The notes beneath the pieces were generated by a model. The model was not told where the DNA came from and ran no database searches. It was given only the letters and a program-made list of their open reading frames with translations. From Tildeniella nuda ZEHNDER 1965/U140 (GTDB lineage Bacteria; Cyanobacteriota; Cyanobacteriia; Leptolyngbyales; Leptolyngbyaceae), in NCBI GenBank assembly GCA_019358895.1, contig JAHHIG010000026.1:1-60342 (forward strand): a DNA stretch of 60,342 nt, written 5' to 3'. Shown here one piece after another: positions 42,829 through 52,197 of the stretch. How positions within the stretch are numbered: the first letter of the stretch is position 1; each line of letters opens with the position of its first letter. The position numbers were made by a program, and so were the translations under genes.

Positions 42829-43386
42829 ATGCATGATGTGCCACATTTTCAGGAAGCGGGGCGTATCAATCCTGTGAGTCCTGACGATCGACTGCCTGAA
42901 GCAATTTATAGCAAAGCGCTAGATTTTCTCGTCCTTGCCTGTGTCGATCTGGTTTTCACGCACCGAAACCAGATACTGCTGGCAAAGCGAAACACCGAAC
43001 CGCGATCGTCCTGGTGGATCGTGGGTGGCAGAATGGTAGCAGGCGAAGAGCCGAAAGCGACCGCACGCCGAAAAGCACAGCAAGAAGCTCAACTAGATGA
43101 TTTAGACGCGTCGCGCTTTCAGTATCTTGGTGTCTATTCCACCTGTTTCGCTGTTCGCCATCAAGCTCCGCAGCAGCACGGCTCTCACAGCCTGAACATC
43201 ACATATCAAATTGAACTAACGTCAGAAGAGAAAGAACGGCTCAAGCTGCGATCGGACGAATACGACACCTGGCAGTGGGTCGAGTCAAATAACGTAGCGG
43301 TTTTGATCAACGCGCATAACGACATCGATCGAGCCTTGCTCAGCATCCTGAATGACTGGCAATCGATCGGGAACATTAAAGAATAA
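42829..43386 (+). CDS. Nudix-fold protein, GDP-mannose-mannosyl-hydrolase-like with degenerate Nudix box
   Basis: The 185-residue protein has a strand-rich fold with VGGRMVAGEEPKATARRKAQ then QEAQ, where a standard Nudix box needs REUXEEXGU; two of the three acidic/Gly positions are K, Q and Q. The GGR start and the following FQYLGVYSTCF and SLNITYQIEL resemble GDP-mannose mannosyl hydrolase, which also has an altered box. Substrate is unknown; sugar-nucleotide hydrolysis is possible. Confidence 0.78.
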   Translation: MHDVPHFQEAGRINPVSPDDRLPEAIYSKALDFLVLACVDLVFTHRNQILLAKRNTEPRSSWWIVGGRMVAGEEPKATARRKAQQEAQLDDLDASRFQYLGVYSTCFAVRHQAPQQHGSHSLNITYQIELTSEEKERLKLRSDEYDTWQWVESNNVAVLINAHNDIDRALLSILNDWQSIGNIKE

Positions 43387-43584
43387 AATCCTGCTTTTGA
43401 GATCCCTGGCTCTAAACCGTTAGCGGTTGCATGAACCGCTCTTCAAAGCGGCATTCAAACGCAGCTTGTTTATCTTTAGTGCAGAGTCCTTTGGCTAAAG
43501 TCCAGTAAAATGAGAAGGCAGCACACCAAACAGCAGCGCCTTTAACCTGAATCCATCTAACGTACGCCGTTTTCATTCAAGCTC

Positions 43585-43788
43585 ATGCAAAACTTTTGGA
43601 ACACAGTCTCTAAGTACCCTATTTTTATTACGGGTGTGGTTTTAGGTGTTTTGCTGAACGCGCTCAAGCCGCTTGCGCCACTCTTTAGGAACCCTGTGAC
43701 CGCGATCGCTTTAGTCAGCGTCTTTATTGCAGGCTTTGTCTTCATCGGCTTCACCCTCCGCGCCATGTTGGGAGTCGGAGTCGCTTGA
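43585..43788 (+). CDS. DUF751 (Ycf33) family membrane protein
   Basis: The 67-residue protein [20 protein letters not shown] has two helices and the conserved [15 protein letters not shown] and [11 protein letters not shown]751/Ycf33 occurs in cyanobacteria and some plastid genomes; function is unknown. It sits directly ahead of rbfA, an order often seen in cyanobacteria, and its end overlaps the longest possible rbfA frame. Confidence 0.87.
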   Translation: MQNFWNTVSKYPIFITGVVLGVLLNALKPLAPLFRNPVTAIALVSVFIAGFVFIGFTLRAMLGVGVA

Positions 43789-43880
43789 TTGGTCTGGCTG
43801 CTTTAGTGAATAGCGATCGTTCAGTGATCAAAGCGGCAACGTTACATCAAGCAGCGCACACATCAAAAGGTAGGTTTGTT

Positions 43881-44282
43881 ATGGCTACGAGTCGTCGGGT
43901 TGAACGCGTTGCTGAGCTGATTAAACGCGAGGTCAGCCAGATGCTGCTATCCGGCATCAAGGACGATCGAGTCGGTTCAGGTATTGTGAGTGTTACCGAT
44001 GTGCAAGTAGCTGGCGACTTACAGCATGCCAAAGTTTTTGTCAGCATCTACGGCACCAGTGAAGCCAAAGCCGAAACAATGGCAGGTTTGAAGTCAGCCA
44101 CAGGCTTTGTTCGCAGTGAACTCGGGCAGCGCATTCGACTGCGACGAACACCCGAAGTCATTTTTCTAGAAGACAGTTCTTTAGAACGTGGTGACAAAGT
44201 CCTATCGTTGCTCAACCGTCTCAGCCAGGAACGGGAGTCGGCGGAGCAGACGAATGAGGCGGTTGATCAGACAGAAGAGTAG
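43881..44282 (+). CDS. rbfA: 30S ribosome-binding factor RbfA
   Basis: The start at [20 protein letters not shown], with AAAGGTAGG upstream, gives 133 residues; the earlier in-frame start lies inside the upstream gene. Features are the KH-like fold with [23 protein letters not shown], and the conserved [21 protein letters not shown] ending. RbfA helps 16S rRNA maturation and 30S assembly, and is needed for cold adaptation. It precedes nagZ. Confidence 0.95.
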   Translation: MATSRRVERVAELIKREVSQMLLSGIKDDRVGSGIVSVTDVQVAGDLQHAKVFVSIYGTSEAKAETMAGLKSATGFVRSELGQRIRLRRTPEVIFLEDSSLERGDKVLSLLNRLSQERESAEQTNEAVDQTEE

Positions 44283-44393
44283 AGGAGGAGGGGCAGGAGG
44301 AAGAAAGGGAGGCATGGGGAGAAAGGGAGGCAGGGGGAGAAAGGCTAAAACCTGAACTCAAAACTCAAGCTCTCACGTTTTTCCTCTAACTCT

Positions 44394-44453
44394 TCACTCA
44401 AAACTCCTCACTCAAAACTCCTTACTCAAAACTCCTCACTCAAAACTCTTCAC
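44394..44453. repeat. 14-bp tandem repeat (CTCACTCAAAACTC)
   Basis: About four and a half units of CTCACTCAAAACTC follow each other between rbfA and nagZ, preceded by a purine-rich GGAGAAAGGGAGGCA duplicate. No gene is present in this 216-bp gap. Confidence 0.8.
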
Positions 44454-44498
44454 TCTCCCTCTGCTCCCCCGTCCCCTCTGCTCCCCCGTCCTTCCCCC

Positions 44499-46154
44499 AT
44501 GACCTCTCTCCTCCCTGACATTGAAGCGCTCTCGCTACAGCAGCAGGTGGCGCAAATGCTTGTGGTGCGAGCGTCGGGCTATCTCTTTGATCACCAGATT
44601 CAGTATCCTGTCTGGGAACCTACAGCAGCAATGCTGCGGCATTGGGTGGAGACGTTGGGTGTGGGTGGAGTCATTTTGCTGGGTGGCAGTGCAGGAGAGG
44701 TAGCGTTGCGATCGCAGCAGTTACAGGCATGGGCAACGATTCCACTGCTCGTAGCCGCCGATGTAGAAGAAGGCGTAGGACAGCGCTTCTCTGGAGCGAC
44801 CTGGTTTCCCCCACCAATGGCACTGGCGGCAGTCGCACAAAATTTTCCTGATCGCGCAGAGCGCTATGCCGAACAACTAGGAGACACAACAGCACAGGAA
44901 GCACGTGCGATCGGTCTCAACTGGGTGCTGGCTCCGGTCGTGGATGTGAACAACAATCCTGATAATCCCGTGATTAATGTGCGATCGTTTGGCGAAACCC
45001 CTGCGATCGTCAGCCAGCTCACAACAGCCTTCCTGCGAGGAGCGCAACGCCATTCTGTCTTGACGAGTGCGAAGCATTTTCCCGGTCATGGTGATACAGC
45101 CGTGGATTCCCATTTAGAACTGCCTGTTTTAGCCCATGCGCGCGATCGTCTGGCTCAAATTGAAATTCCGCCGTTTAAGGCTGCGATCGCGGCTGGTGTG
45201 GATGCTGTAATGAGTGCTCACCTGCAAATTCCAGCGCTTGATCCGGAGTTTCCGGCAACCTTGTCGCCTCGCATCCTGACGCAGGAGTTGCGGCAAGCAT
45301 TAGGTTTCGACGGTTTAATCGTCACCGATGCGCTCGTGATGGGAGCCATTGCCAACCGCTATGGTGCAAATGAAGCCGCTGTTTTGGCAGTCGAAGCAGG
45401 TGCCGATATTCTGCTAATGCCGCTCGATCCAGACGGTGCCATTCAAGCTCTCTGTGAGGCAGTCGAGATGGGGCGGATCGCCGCCGATCGTATCCAATCA
45501 TCGGTTGAACGCATTTGGCGAGCCAAGTACAAAGTGTGCGCGTCGGTTCAAGGCGATACGTCTCACACCTGGGAAACGCTGTCCTCAGTTGGTATCGAGA
45601 CACAAGCACTGACCGCACAGTTGGCACAGCCGCAAGCACAAGCAATGGTGGCTGCGATCGTGCGGAATTCAATGCAGATGCAGTGTCCTGACCACTCGCG
45701 GTTGACGCAAGCCCGCTGGTCGTGCGATCGCCGCAATCTGATTATTGTCGATGATCTGTTGGCAGGTGAAGGATTAGGACGGCATACGCCTGCGATCGCC
45801 CTGCCCCAAGAGCTTGGCTATGCGCTGCAACTGGTCGATCGACACACGCCACCGATCGCGCTCAACAAAGAGATGTCCACTTGGCAACCCACTCTGCTAC
45901 AGCTTTTTATTCGCGGCAATCCCTTTCGTGGTAGCGCTGGGCTGACTCAAACCGCGATCGATTGGTTTCACTTCTTAGTGGAGTCTGATCAACTGCTGGC
46001 ACTGGTGCTTTACGGCAGTCCTTATGTTCTGGATAAATTTTTGCCGACCTTACCAGCCGATGTACCCTATGTCTTTACGTATGGGCAAATGCCATCAGCA
46101 CAGGCGATCGCGCTAGAGTTTTTGAGTGACGGACTGGGATTGAATGCGCATTGA
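44499..46154 (+). CDS. nagZ: Beta-N-acetylhexosaminidase, glycoside hydrolase family 3
   Basis: The 551-residue protein is a family 3 hydrolase with KHFPGHGDTAVDSHLELP, DAVMSAHLQIPALDPE, and the nucleophile Asp in GFDGLIVTDALVMGAIA. It probably releases GlcNAc from muropeptides in cell-wall recycling. The extra about 190 residues beyond the catalytic barrel form an alpha/beta domain as in two-domain members. It lies after rbfA as in other cyanobacteria. Confidence 0.9.
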   Translation: MTSLLPDIEALSLQQQVAQMLVVRASGYLFDHQIQYPVWEPTAAMLRHWVETLGVGGVILLGGSAGEVALRSQQLQAWATIPLLVAADVEEGVGQRFSGATWFPPPMALAAVAQNFPDRAERYAEQLGDTTAQEARAIGLNWVLAPVVDVNNNPDNPVINVRSFGETPAIVSQLTTAFLRGAQRHSVLTSAKHFPGHGDTAVDSHLELPVLAHARDRLAQIEIPPFKAAIAAGVDAVMSAHLQIPALDPEFPATLSPRILTQELRQALGFDGLIVTDALVMGAIANRYGANEAAVLAVEAGADILLMPLDPDGAIQALCEAVEMGRIAADRIQSSVERIWRAKYKVCASVQGDTSHTWETLSSVGIETQALTAQLAQPQAQAMVAAIVRNSMQMQCPDHSRLTQARWSCDRRNLIIVDDLLAGEGLGRHTPAIALPQELGYALQLVDRHTPPIALNKEMSTWQPTLLQLFIRGNPFRGSAGLTQTAIDWFHFLVESDQLLALVLYGSPYVLDKFLPTLPADVPYVFTYGQMPSAQAIALEFLSDGLGLNAH

Positions 46155-46155
46155 G

Positions 46156-46220
46156 AGAAACCGGGTTTCTAGAAATTGCCTGGATTCCCAAACGACATCT
46201 CGTGAAGAAACCCGGTTTCT
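46156..46220. terminator. Extended palindromic repeat between convergent genes (AGAAACC family)
   Basis: AGAAACCGGGTTTCT and AGAAACCCGGTTTCT form 15-bp inverted arms separated by 35 bp; each arm is itself nearly palindromic. It starts two bases after the nagZ stop and ends three bases before the mug stop, so it can act as a terminator for both. The 65-bp arm-spacer-arm layout equals that of the extended REP at 56902. Confidence 0.7.
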
Positions 46221-46223
46221 GGG

Positions 46224-46796
46224 TTACTCAGCGATCACCGCATCCAGCAATGCTCGAAAGGTTTGGGCAAGATCCTGAAGCTGGTAGTGAGCATTTAGCC
46301 CACTGGGGTTGGGCAGTACCCATACGATCGCGTCCTGTAGAGCTTCTGATTGCAGTGTTTCTACTTGCCGACCGATCGTCGCTTTTGGTTGCCCGAAGGC
46401 AGTACGATAGGCACCAATACCCAACACCGCAAGCACCTGCGGACGATAGCGCTGCACTTTCGCTAAAAGTTGCTGTCCACCCACAAGCAACTCGTCTCTT
46501 GAGAGTTGATCGGCTGTGGCTGTCGCGCGATCGACCACGTTAGTAATGCCATACCCCAACCGCAGCAGATCGCGATCCTCGTTTGGCATATACAGCCGCT
46601 CTGTAAAGCCAGCAGTCTGTAAAGTCTTCCAAAACCGATTGCCAGGACGAGCAAAATGATGCCCGACAACGGCGCTGTAAAGACTGGGGTTGATGCCACA
46701 GAACAACACGCGTAAGTCAGGCGCGATAATATCGGGAACCGTTTTGCCGATCGCCGCTTGGATTTCGGCTTTAGTCGGCTTGTGTAAAGAAGTCAT
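46224..46796 (-). CDS. mug: G/U mismatch-specific DNA glycosylase
   Basis: The 190-residue protein has the Mug/TDG active-site motif CGINPSLYSAVVGHHFARPG, where Asn in GINPS positions the water, and the wedge motif VLPNPSGLNAH. NRFWKTLQTAGF and the ELLVGGQQLLAKV helix also fit. Mug excises uracil and ethenocytosine opposite guanine. It stands alone on the minus strand. Confidence 0.93.
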   Translation of the reverse strand: MTSLHKPTKAEIQAAIGKTVPDIIAPDLRVLFCGINPSLYSAVVGHHFARPGNRFWKTLQTAGFTERLYMPNEDRDLLRLGYGITNVVDRATATADQLSRDELLVGGQQLLAKVQRYRPQVLAVLGIGAYRTAFGQPKATIGRQVETLQSEALQDAIVWVLPNPSGLNAHYQLQDLAQTFRALLDAVIAE

Positions 46797-46938
46797 GCAG
46801 TCCTTCGTCTAAGCTAATTCGACCGTCTTGCCCTTCACCCCTGACTCCTCTCTCCTCTCTCCTCACTTCCTGCCGCAAAACCCCCAACTCCTACTAAACT
46901 TCTTAACAGAGTAATGAGGCAAAGTAACGTTTGTGGGG

Positions 46939-48126
46939 ATGATGGGGAGCATTGCGATCGCGATGATTGCTGTAGCAGTTCTCTTGCTGCTGGCATTAGA
47001 GGTGCAGTACCGACAGCGACCGGGAAACAAGCTGGAGCTAACAGCTGGTCACTGGCAGCTTGAGGTCTATGAACCGCAGCGCTACCTATTAGTGGGTGAG
47101 TTGGCGTTTCATAACCTCACGCAGCGCTTAGAAGTGATGGTGCCAGAAATCTGGGTAGAGGTAAAGCTGCTCTCTGCCAACAGCCTCAACGGTATTACGA
47201 CCAGTACACAGGTGATTCCTCGCTACAAAGATGCTGAACCCAGAGCAGACGGCTACTGGGAAGGGCATATTGTGAAACGGGACGTATCCCCGATCGAGAT
47301 TCAGGTAGAACTCCAGGGGCAAGATTTGGATGCGCTGAGAGTTGCCTGGATTCGTGTGCATTACTTTACCTATGGACCGCAAGGACGACTTCCTAAAGTA
47401 CGCCATGTGATCGTGCCACTGACCTTTCCTAGCCCAGACGATTCAAAAAATTGGCGACCCGCTAATAACGCGGACGTGCTGCCTATTCGTACCCATTTGC
47501 TGACGCATCTAGATAACCCTGTAGCAGTGATCAAGCGCTATGTGCTGCCCCATGCCCAACCAGGCGATGTCGTCACGATCGGGGAAACACCACTGGCAAT
47601 TATGCAGGGGCGCTTTCGACATCCCAGTGACGTGAAACCAGGCTGGGTGGCGCGGCGGTTATGTTATCTCTTTTTGCCCACATCCAGTCTGGCAACTGCC
47701 TGTGGCTTACAAACGTTGATCGATCTGGTTGGTCCTGTGCGAGTGCTGGTAGCCTTTCTGGTGGGCGCGATCGCCAAAGTGTTCGGCAAGCCAGGTGTGT
47801 TTTACCAGCTAGCCGGAGAGCAAGCACGTCTGATTGATGATGTCACAGGCACCATTCCGCCCTACGATCAGTTCATTGTCCTGGGACCAGACAATCCCCA
47901 GCAGGTGGTTGACCAGATCAAGCGTGAAACGGGGCTTTCGGCTGCCATTGTGGATGTTAACGATTTGAGAGCGGTGAAAGTCTTGGCAGCCTCCTCAGAC
48001 CTTGCAGTACCGTTTCTCAAGCAGGCGTTAATCAAAAATCCGGCGGGTAATGCCAGCGAACAAACTCCTGTCGTCTTGATTCGACCCGTCAAGGTGCTGG
48101 GAGGACAAACGGTAGAGCGTCAATAG
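46939..48126 (+). CDS. CofE-like (F420-0:gamma-glutamyl ligase-like) membrane-anchored protein
   Basis: The ATG two codons after a GTG was chosen, giving 395 residues; the GTG is an alternative. An N-terminal membrane helix (about 3-23) precedes a beta-rich domain (30-170) and then a domain resembling F420-0:gamma-glutamyl ligase, with VIKRYVLPHAQPGDVVTIGE, QGRFRHPSDVKPGWVARRLCYLF and IDDVTGTIPPYDQFIVLGP. Cyanobacteria lack the rest of F420 maturation here, so the substrate may be something else. Function inferred only from fold. Confidence 0.78.
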   Translation: MMGSIAIAMIAVAVLLLLALEVQYRQRPGNKLELTAGHWQLEVYEPQRYLLVGELAFHNLTQRLEVMVPEIWVEVKLLSANSLNGITTSTQVIPRYKDAEPRADGYWEGHIVKRDVSPIEIQVELQGQDLDALRVAWIRVHYFTYGPQGRLPKVRHVIVPLTFPSPDDSKNWRPANNADVLPIRTHLLTHLDNPVAVIKRYVLPHAQPGDVVTIGETPLAIMQGRFRHPSDVKPGWVARRLCYLFLPTSSLATACGLQTLIDLVGPVRVLVAFLVGAIAKVFGKPGVFYQLAGEQARLIDDVTGTIPPYDQFIVLGPDNPQQVVDQIKRETGLSAAIVDVNDLRAVKVLAASSDLAVPFLKQALIKNPAGNASEQTPVVLIRPVKVLGGQTVERQ

Positions 48127-48280
48127 ACTAGCGATGCAATGAGATCGTCATTCATCGGCTGGGCAATGATTGCAGCCCCTATATGTGAGAAACGTCGGTT
48201 TAATCTCTAAACCCTCTAGAATATAGACTGAGCCTTTAAGTTTTGGATGTTGCGCGCGGCTGGTTGCAGCCATACCTACG

Positions 48281-49621
48281 ATGACTCAAGTTCTTCCTCA
48301 GACCGCTCAAATCGTGATTCGATCGATCCAGTATCGTGATCTGGAAACAGTCGAGCGTCTCTGTGAGGCAGAAGCTGACCGCGATCGTGCTATCGGCGCA
48401 ACCGATGTTGAAAAGCCCTCAAAAGCCTTGACATTTCGACCCTGGCGCGGTCTGAAGAAAGCCTTTAGCCTGGTGTGGACACCGTCACAGCAAACGTTTG
48501 GTGCTTATCTCGCAGACCAGGACAATCAGCTTCGGGGCATGGTTCGGGTTTCGCCCTTCAACCGCACACGCAGCACCTGGAGGGTCGATCGGGTTGCCGT
48601 TGTGCACAACGCTGAACCGATCGCCGAAACACCAACAGATACAGTACCTGAACAATCCAAATTGTCTCCAAAGCTCAGTCTAGCAACCGTCGGTTCGCAG
48701 CTACTGCGGCACTGCTTTGAAAAAATCTGGGAAGCGCGTACCTGGCTCTTAGAAGTGGATGTCAACGATACGGCACTGTTGGCGCTCTATCGTCAGAATG
48801 GCTTTCAGCCGTTAGCGCAGACAACCTACTGGTTGCTTGCGCCTGAGCAACTGCAGGAGATTGCCGAGCGAGAGCCTGACCTGCCAAATCTGCTGCCCGT
48901 TAGTAATGCGGATGCTCAACTGCTGTATCAGCTCGACACCGCAGCCATGCCTCCACTCGTGCGGCAGGTGTTTGATCGTCACGTACTCGACTTTAAAACG
49001 AGCTTGTTGGGTTCGCTGATGGGTGGTGTCAAAAATTGGTTTCGCCGTGCTGAGGTGGTCAGTGGCTACGTGTTTGAACCTCAGCGGAAAGCGGCGATCG
49101 GCTATTTTCAGATTCGTCTCTGCCGTGATGGGTCACAACCCCACCAGGCACAGTTGACGGTACATCCAGCCTATACCTGGCTCTACCCTGAACTCATGTC
49201 CCAAATGGCGCGCATCACTCAAGAATTGCCCCCTCAGACCCTAGAGCTTGCTTCATCCGACTATCAGCCAGAGCGCGAAGAATACCTGGAGCGCATCGGC
49301 GCAAGTCGAGTAGCTCACACATTGATGATGTCACGATCGGTCTGGCACAAACTGCGGGAATCCAAGCTGCCAATGGCGCTCGACTCACTCCAGCTCTCGG
49401 AAGTGCTACAGGGGTTTAAACCCGCCCGTAAGCCAGTACCGGGGCGCATTTCGCTGCTGCGGCTGTGGAATCAGGCAACGACCGATCCCAAGGCGGACAC
49501 CACACAGCCACCGAATAACGCGAGTGAAACAGACGACTCCATCAGAACCAACAACCCATTGCTAAATCTACCTGTACCAACCGAATTCTCTGACCCGCCG
49601 CAAGAAGGACCTTGCTGTTAA
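48281..49621 (+). CDS. GNAT-domain protein with long C-terminal extension
   Basis: The 446-residue protein begins with a GNAT-like N-terminal region (IVIRSIQYRDLETVERLCEAEADRD), then WRVDRVAVVHN, VGSQLLRHCFEKIWEARTWLLEVDVNDTALLALYRQNGF, the acetyl-CoA-binding part, and a second half (about 200-400) that repeats this fold loosely with YLERIGASR. It may contain two GNAT domains. It ends 13 bp before ruvX, so the two may be co-transcribed. Confidence 0.82.
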   Translation: MTQVLPQTAQIVIRSIQYRDLETVERLCEAEADRDRAIGATDVEKPSKALTFRPWRGLKKAFSLVWTPSQQTFGAYLADQDNQLRGMVRVSPFNRTRSTWRVDRVAVVHNAEPIAETPTDTVPEQSKLSPKLSLATVGSQLLRHCFEKIWEARTWLLEVDVNDTALLALYRQNGFQPLAQTTYWLLAPEQLQEIAEREPDLPNLLPVSNADAQLLYQLDTAAMPPLVRQVFDRHVLDFKTSLLGSLMGGVKNWFRRAEVVSGYVFEPQRKAAIGYFQIRLCRDGSQPHQAQLTVHPAYTWLYPELMSQMARITQELPPQTLELASSDYQPEREEYLERIGASRVAHTLMMSRSVWHKLRESKLPMALDSLQLSEVLQGFKPARKPVPGRISLLRLWNQATTDPKADTTQPPNNASETDDSIRTNNPLLNLPVPTEFSDPPQEGPCC

Positions 49622-49634
49622 GCGGTGCCTGGGG

Positions 49635-50126
49635 ATGCAAATTTCTGCCCTGGGATTAGACGTTGGGAGTAAGCGGATTGGTGTCGCTGGCTGCGATCGC
49701 ACCGGGCTGATTGCTGCTGGTCTAACCACGATCGAACGTCAATCCTTCCAGCAAGTGCAAGCCCAACTGCAACAGTTAGTCGTCGAACGTGACGTGCAGA
49801 TACTGGTTGTGGGCTTACCGTACACCATGAGTGGCGCGATCGGTGCTCAAGCGCGACAGGTGCAAAAATTTGCACGAGCAATGGCAAACGCACTACAGTT
49901 ACCGCTGGAATATGTCGATGAGCGCTTGACCTCTTTTCAAGCAGAACAGATGCTCCACGCACAGAAGATCTCGCCTTCTCGTAATAAAGGACTCATCGAT
50001 CGCAAAGCTGCGTCCCTCATTCTGCAACAATGGTTGGATGAGCGCCGCCTCAAGGCAACTTACACCCAAACGTCTCCGCAGCTCGATGTGGCTGACTCCG
50101 AAGCCTTGGATTCAACCTCCTTCTGA
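49635..50126 (+). CDS. ruvX: Putative pre-16S rRNA nuclease / Holliday junction resolvase RuvX
   Basis: This 163-residue YqgF-family protein has the RNase H-like motifs LGLDVGSKRIGVAGCD, VVGLPYTMSG, YVDERLTSFQAEQML, and the final DRKAASLILQQWLD with the catalytic acids D, E and D. RuvX/YqgF matures the 5' end of 16S rRNA and was earlier proposed to resolve Holliday junctions. It heads the ruvX-DUF3727-mltG block. Confidence 0.93.
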   Translation: MQISALGLDVGSKRIGVAGCDRTGLIAAGLTTIERQSFQQVQAQLQQLVVERDVQILVVGLPYTMSGAIGAQARQVQKFARAMANALQLPLEYVDERLTSFQAEQMLHAQKISPSRNKGLIDRKAASLILQQWLDERRLKATYTQTSPQLDVADSEALDSTSF

Positions 50127-50161
50127 GTCACGGGGGCAGAGATGTGTAAAACGCCTGTAAC

Positions 50162-50749
50162 ATGACCGATTTTAGTGGAGAGTCCGGAATGGATGAAGAC
50201 GATCTTGAGATGGATGTAGAAACCGTTACCTTGACGGATGATGCCGGACGGACGATTACCTGCACCATTGAACATGCTCTCGAAGTAGAAGGACAAGACT
50301 ACGTGCTGCTATTGCCAGTAGACTCGCCCGTCGAAATCATCGCATGGCAAGAAGATGGTGACGAAGAGGAAGCCGTACCAGTTGAAGACGATGAAGACAT
50401 CAATCTTCTCTTTCCAGTCGCCAAAGTGGTTTTGGAGGAGCAGAATCTTGTGCTGAAACGCACCGCTGTCACCTTGACGGTAGAAGGCGATCTTCCTGAT
50501 TTAACCGAGGAAGATGACCTGGCAGGTTTAGAATCTGAGGGGGAGGGCGAAGAAGAGGAACTGCAATTTCTGGCAAGCTTCTACTACGAAGAGCAAGAAT
50601 TTGGCATTTACGCGCCGCTTGATCCCTTTTTCATCTTGGCGCGGGTGGATGCTAACAACCAACCGCAACTGCTTTCGCCCGAAGAGTTAGAGAAAATTGA
50701 GCCGTTGCTACCAATGATCGAAGACCAGTTGATCGACCAGTTTGAGTAA
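50162..50749 (+). CDS. DUF3727 family protein
   Basis: The 195-residue, strongly acidic protein has an N-terminal DUF1292-like strand set (VTLTDDAGRTITCTIEHALE), followed by an acidic DUF3727 part with ELQFLASFYYEEQEFGIYAP and DPFFILARV. DUF3727 is a cyanobacterial/plastid family of unknown function. The gene follows ruvX by 35 bp and mltG follows after a repeat-rich gap, an order common in cyanobacteria. Confidence 0.87.
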   Translation: MTDFSGESGMDEDDLEMDVETVTLTDDAGRTITCTIEHALEVEGQDYVLLLPVDSPVEIIAWQEDGDEEEAVPVEDDEDINLLFPVAKVVLEEQNLVLKRTAVTLTVEGDLPDLTEEDDLAGLESEGEGEEEELQFLASFYYEEQEFGIYAPLDPFFILARVDANNQPQLLSPEELEKIEPLLPMIEDQLIDQFE

Positions 50750-50756
50750 GTCTGTA

Positions 50757-50955
50757 GTGTTTAGTTGTTAGTTGTTAGAGTCGTTGGCTATACGTCAGTG
50801 TTCACTATATAAACTGAAGAGTCTGAAGCGAAAAGCGGCGGCTTGTTTCCGCTTAGCGGTCTGCTGACAGCGCTCAACAATCTTTAGTTTATGCAAGTGA
50901 CTCTCCGTTAAATGCCAACAGCTAACAACTAACGACTAAGAGCTAACAACTAATT
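50757..50955. repeat. TTAGTTG/CAACTAA inverted short-repeat pair
   Basis: A TTTAGTTGTTAGTTGTTAG run at the left is matched by CTAACAACTAAC and CTAACAACTAA runs at the right, about 180 bp apart. A similar pair lies between the kinase and bioD (18167-18306). No gene inside. Confidence 0.6.
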
Positions 50956-50984
50956 GTTTGAAGCGATTGAGTCAGCTATAGAGC

Positions 50985-52100
50985 ATGAAAGCAATACACA
51001 GCATGACTAAGGGTGCGATCGTTCTGTTGCTGCTACTGGCGGCGATCGGGACGATTGGCTGGCGTGGTTGGGTTTGGTGGACAGCCGCCAGTGCCCCTCC
51101 GATCGCCACAGGTACACCCACCAACCCCGTAAAACTCCGTATTCCCGACGGTGCCTCTGCTCAAGAAATTGGCAGAGACCTACAGGCGATCGGCGTGATT
51201 CGCTCGTCGGCAGCGTGGGATGCGTGGGCACGCTGGCTCGCGTTAAAAGAGCCACAGGGAGGCTTCAAGGCGGGTGTGTACCAACTCTCGCGCACAGAGC
51301 CATTAGCAGCAGTCGCCACCAAAATTTGGGCAGGGGATGTAGTGCGGCTTGGCTATACCATCCCCGAAGGATGGTCACTGCGGCAGATGGCAGCCTACTT
51401 CGAGGAGCAAGGGTTCTTTTCGGCGCAGGATTTTTTTGCGGCAGTAGAGCGCTTTCCCACTGCCCAGTACGCCTGGTTGCCAAAGCCTGCTCCCGGTCTG
51501 CCAGCTTTAGAAGGGTTTTTGTATCCTGATACCTATGACGTGGCGGGGCTACCAGTTAAACCGGAAGCTATTTTGAAGCAGATGCTCGATCGCTTTGAGC
51601 AGGTAGCACTCCCTTTGTATGAACAGAGAAAGCAAGCCCCTTTAAACTTTCCAGAATGGGTCACGCTGGCAAGCATTGTTGAAAAAGAGGCAGTGATTGC
51701 CAACGAACGCCCCCGCATTGCAGGTGTTTTTACAAACCGCTTAAAACAGAAGATTCCCCTTGGCGCTGATCCAACGGTTGAATATGGGCTAGGCATCCAG
51801 CAAACGCCAGACCAACCTCTTTCTCTGACACAGGTACGAACGCCATCTGCTTATAACACCTACCTCAATACGGGTCTACCGCCTACTCCAATCGCCAGCC
51901 CAGGCTTAGCCAGCCTCAAAGCAGCACTCAACCCAGAAAACACTGATTTCCTCTACTTCGTTGCGCGGTACGATGGTACTCACGTTTTCAGCCGCACTCT
52001 GGCAGAACACCAGGCAGCACAAGTCATCATTCAAGATAAACGCAAATCTACCAGGCAAAGTTCAGGGGCAAGACCAGCCAGTTCAAAAATCGCAACGTAG
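50985..52100 (+). CDS. mltG: Endolytic transglycosylase MltG
   Basis: The 371-residue protein has an N-terminal membrane anchor (GAIVLLLLLAAIGTIGWRG), a LysM-like PEGWSLRQMAAYFEEQ part and the catalytic YceG domain: ASIVEKEAVIANERPRIAGV with the catalytic Glu, ADPTVEYGLG and YNTYLNTGLPPTPIASPG. MltG cleaves nascent glycan strands and sets their length. It follows ruvX and DUF3727, and yqeG lies just downstream. Confidence 0.94.
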   Translation: MKAIHSMTKGAIVLLLLLAAIGTIGWRGWVWWTAASAPPIATGTPTNPVKLRIPDGASAQEIGRDLQAIGVIRSSAAWDAWARWLALKEPQGGFKAGVYQLSRTEPLAAVATKIWAGDVVRLGYTIPEGWSLRQMAAYFEEQGFFSAQDFFAAVERFPTAQYAWLPKPAPGLPALEGFLYPDTYDVAGLPVKPEAILKQMLDRFEQVALPLYEQRKQAPLNFPEWVTLASIVEKEAVIANERPRIAGVFTNRLKQKIPLGADPTVEYGLGIQQTPDQPLSLTQVRTPSAYNTYLNTGLPPTPIASPGLASLKAALNPENTDFLYFVARYDGTHVFSRTLAEHQAAQVIIQDKRKSTRQSSGARPASSKIAT

Positions 52101-52197
52101 CGCCCTATGCGATCGTGCGCTACTCCAAAAACATCCTTTGCGCGTCGAAAGGGCTTCACTGTGCTTTCTTCACGCTTATTCCTTACTCTTTTTGCTT

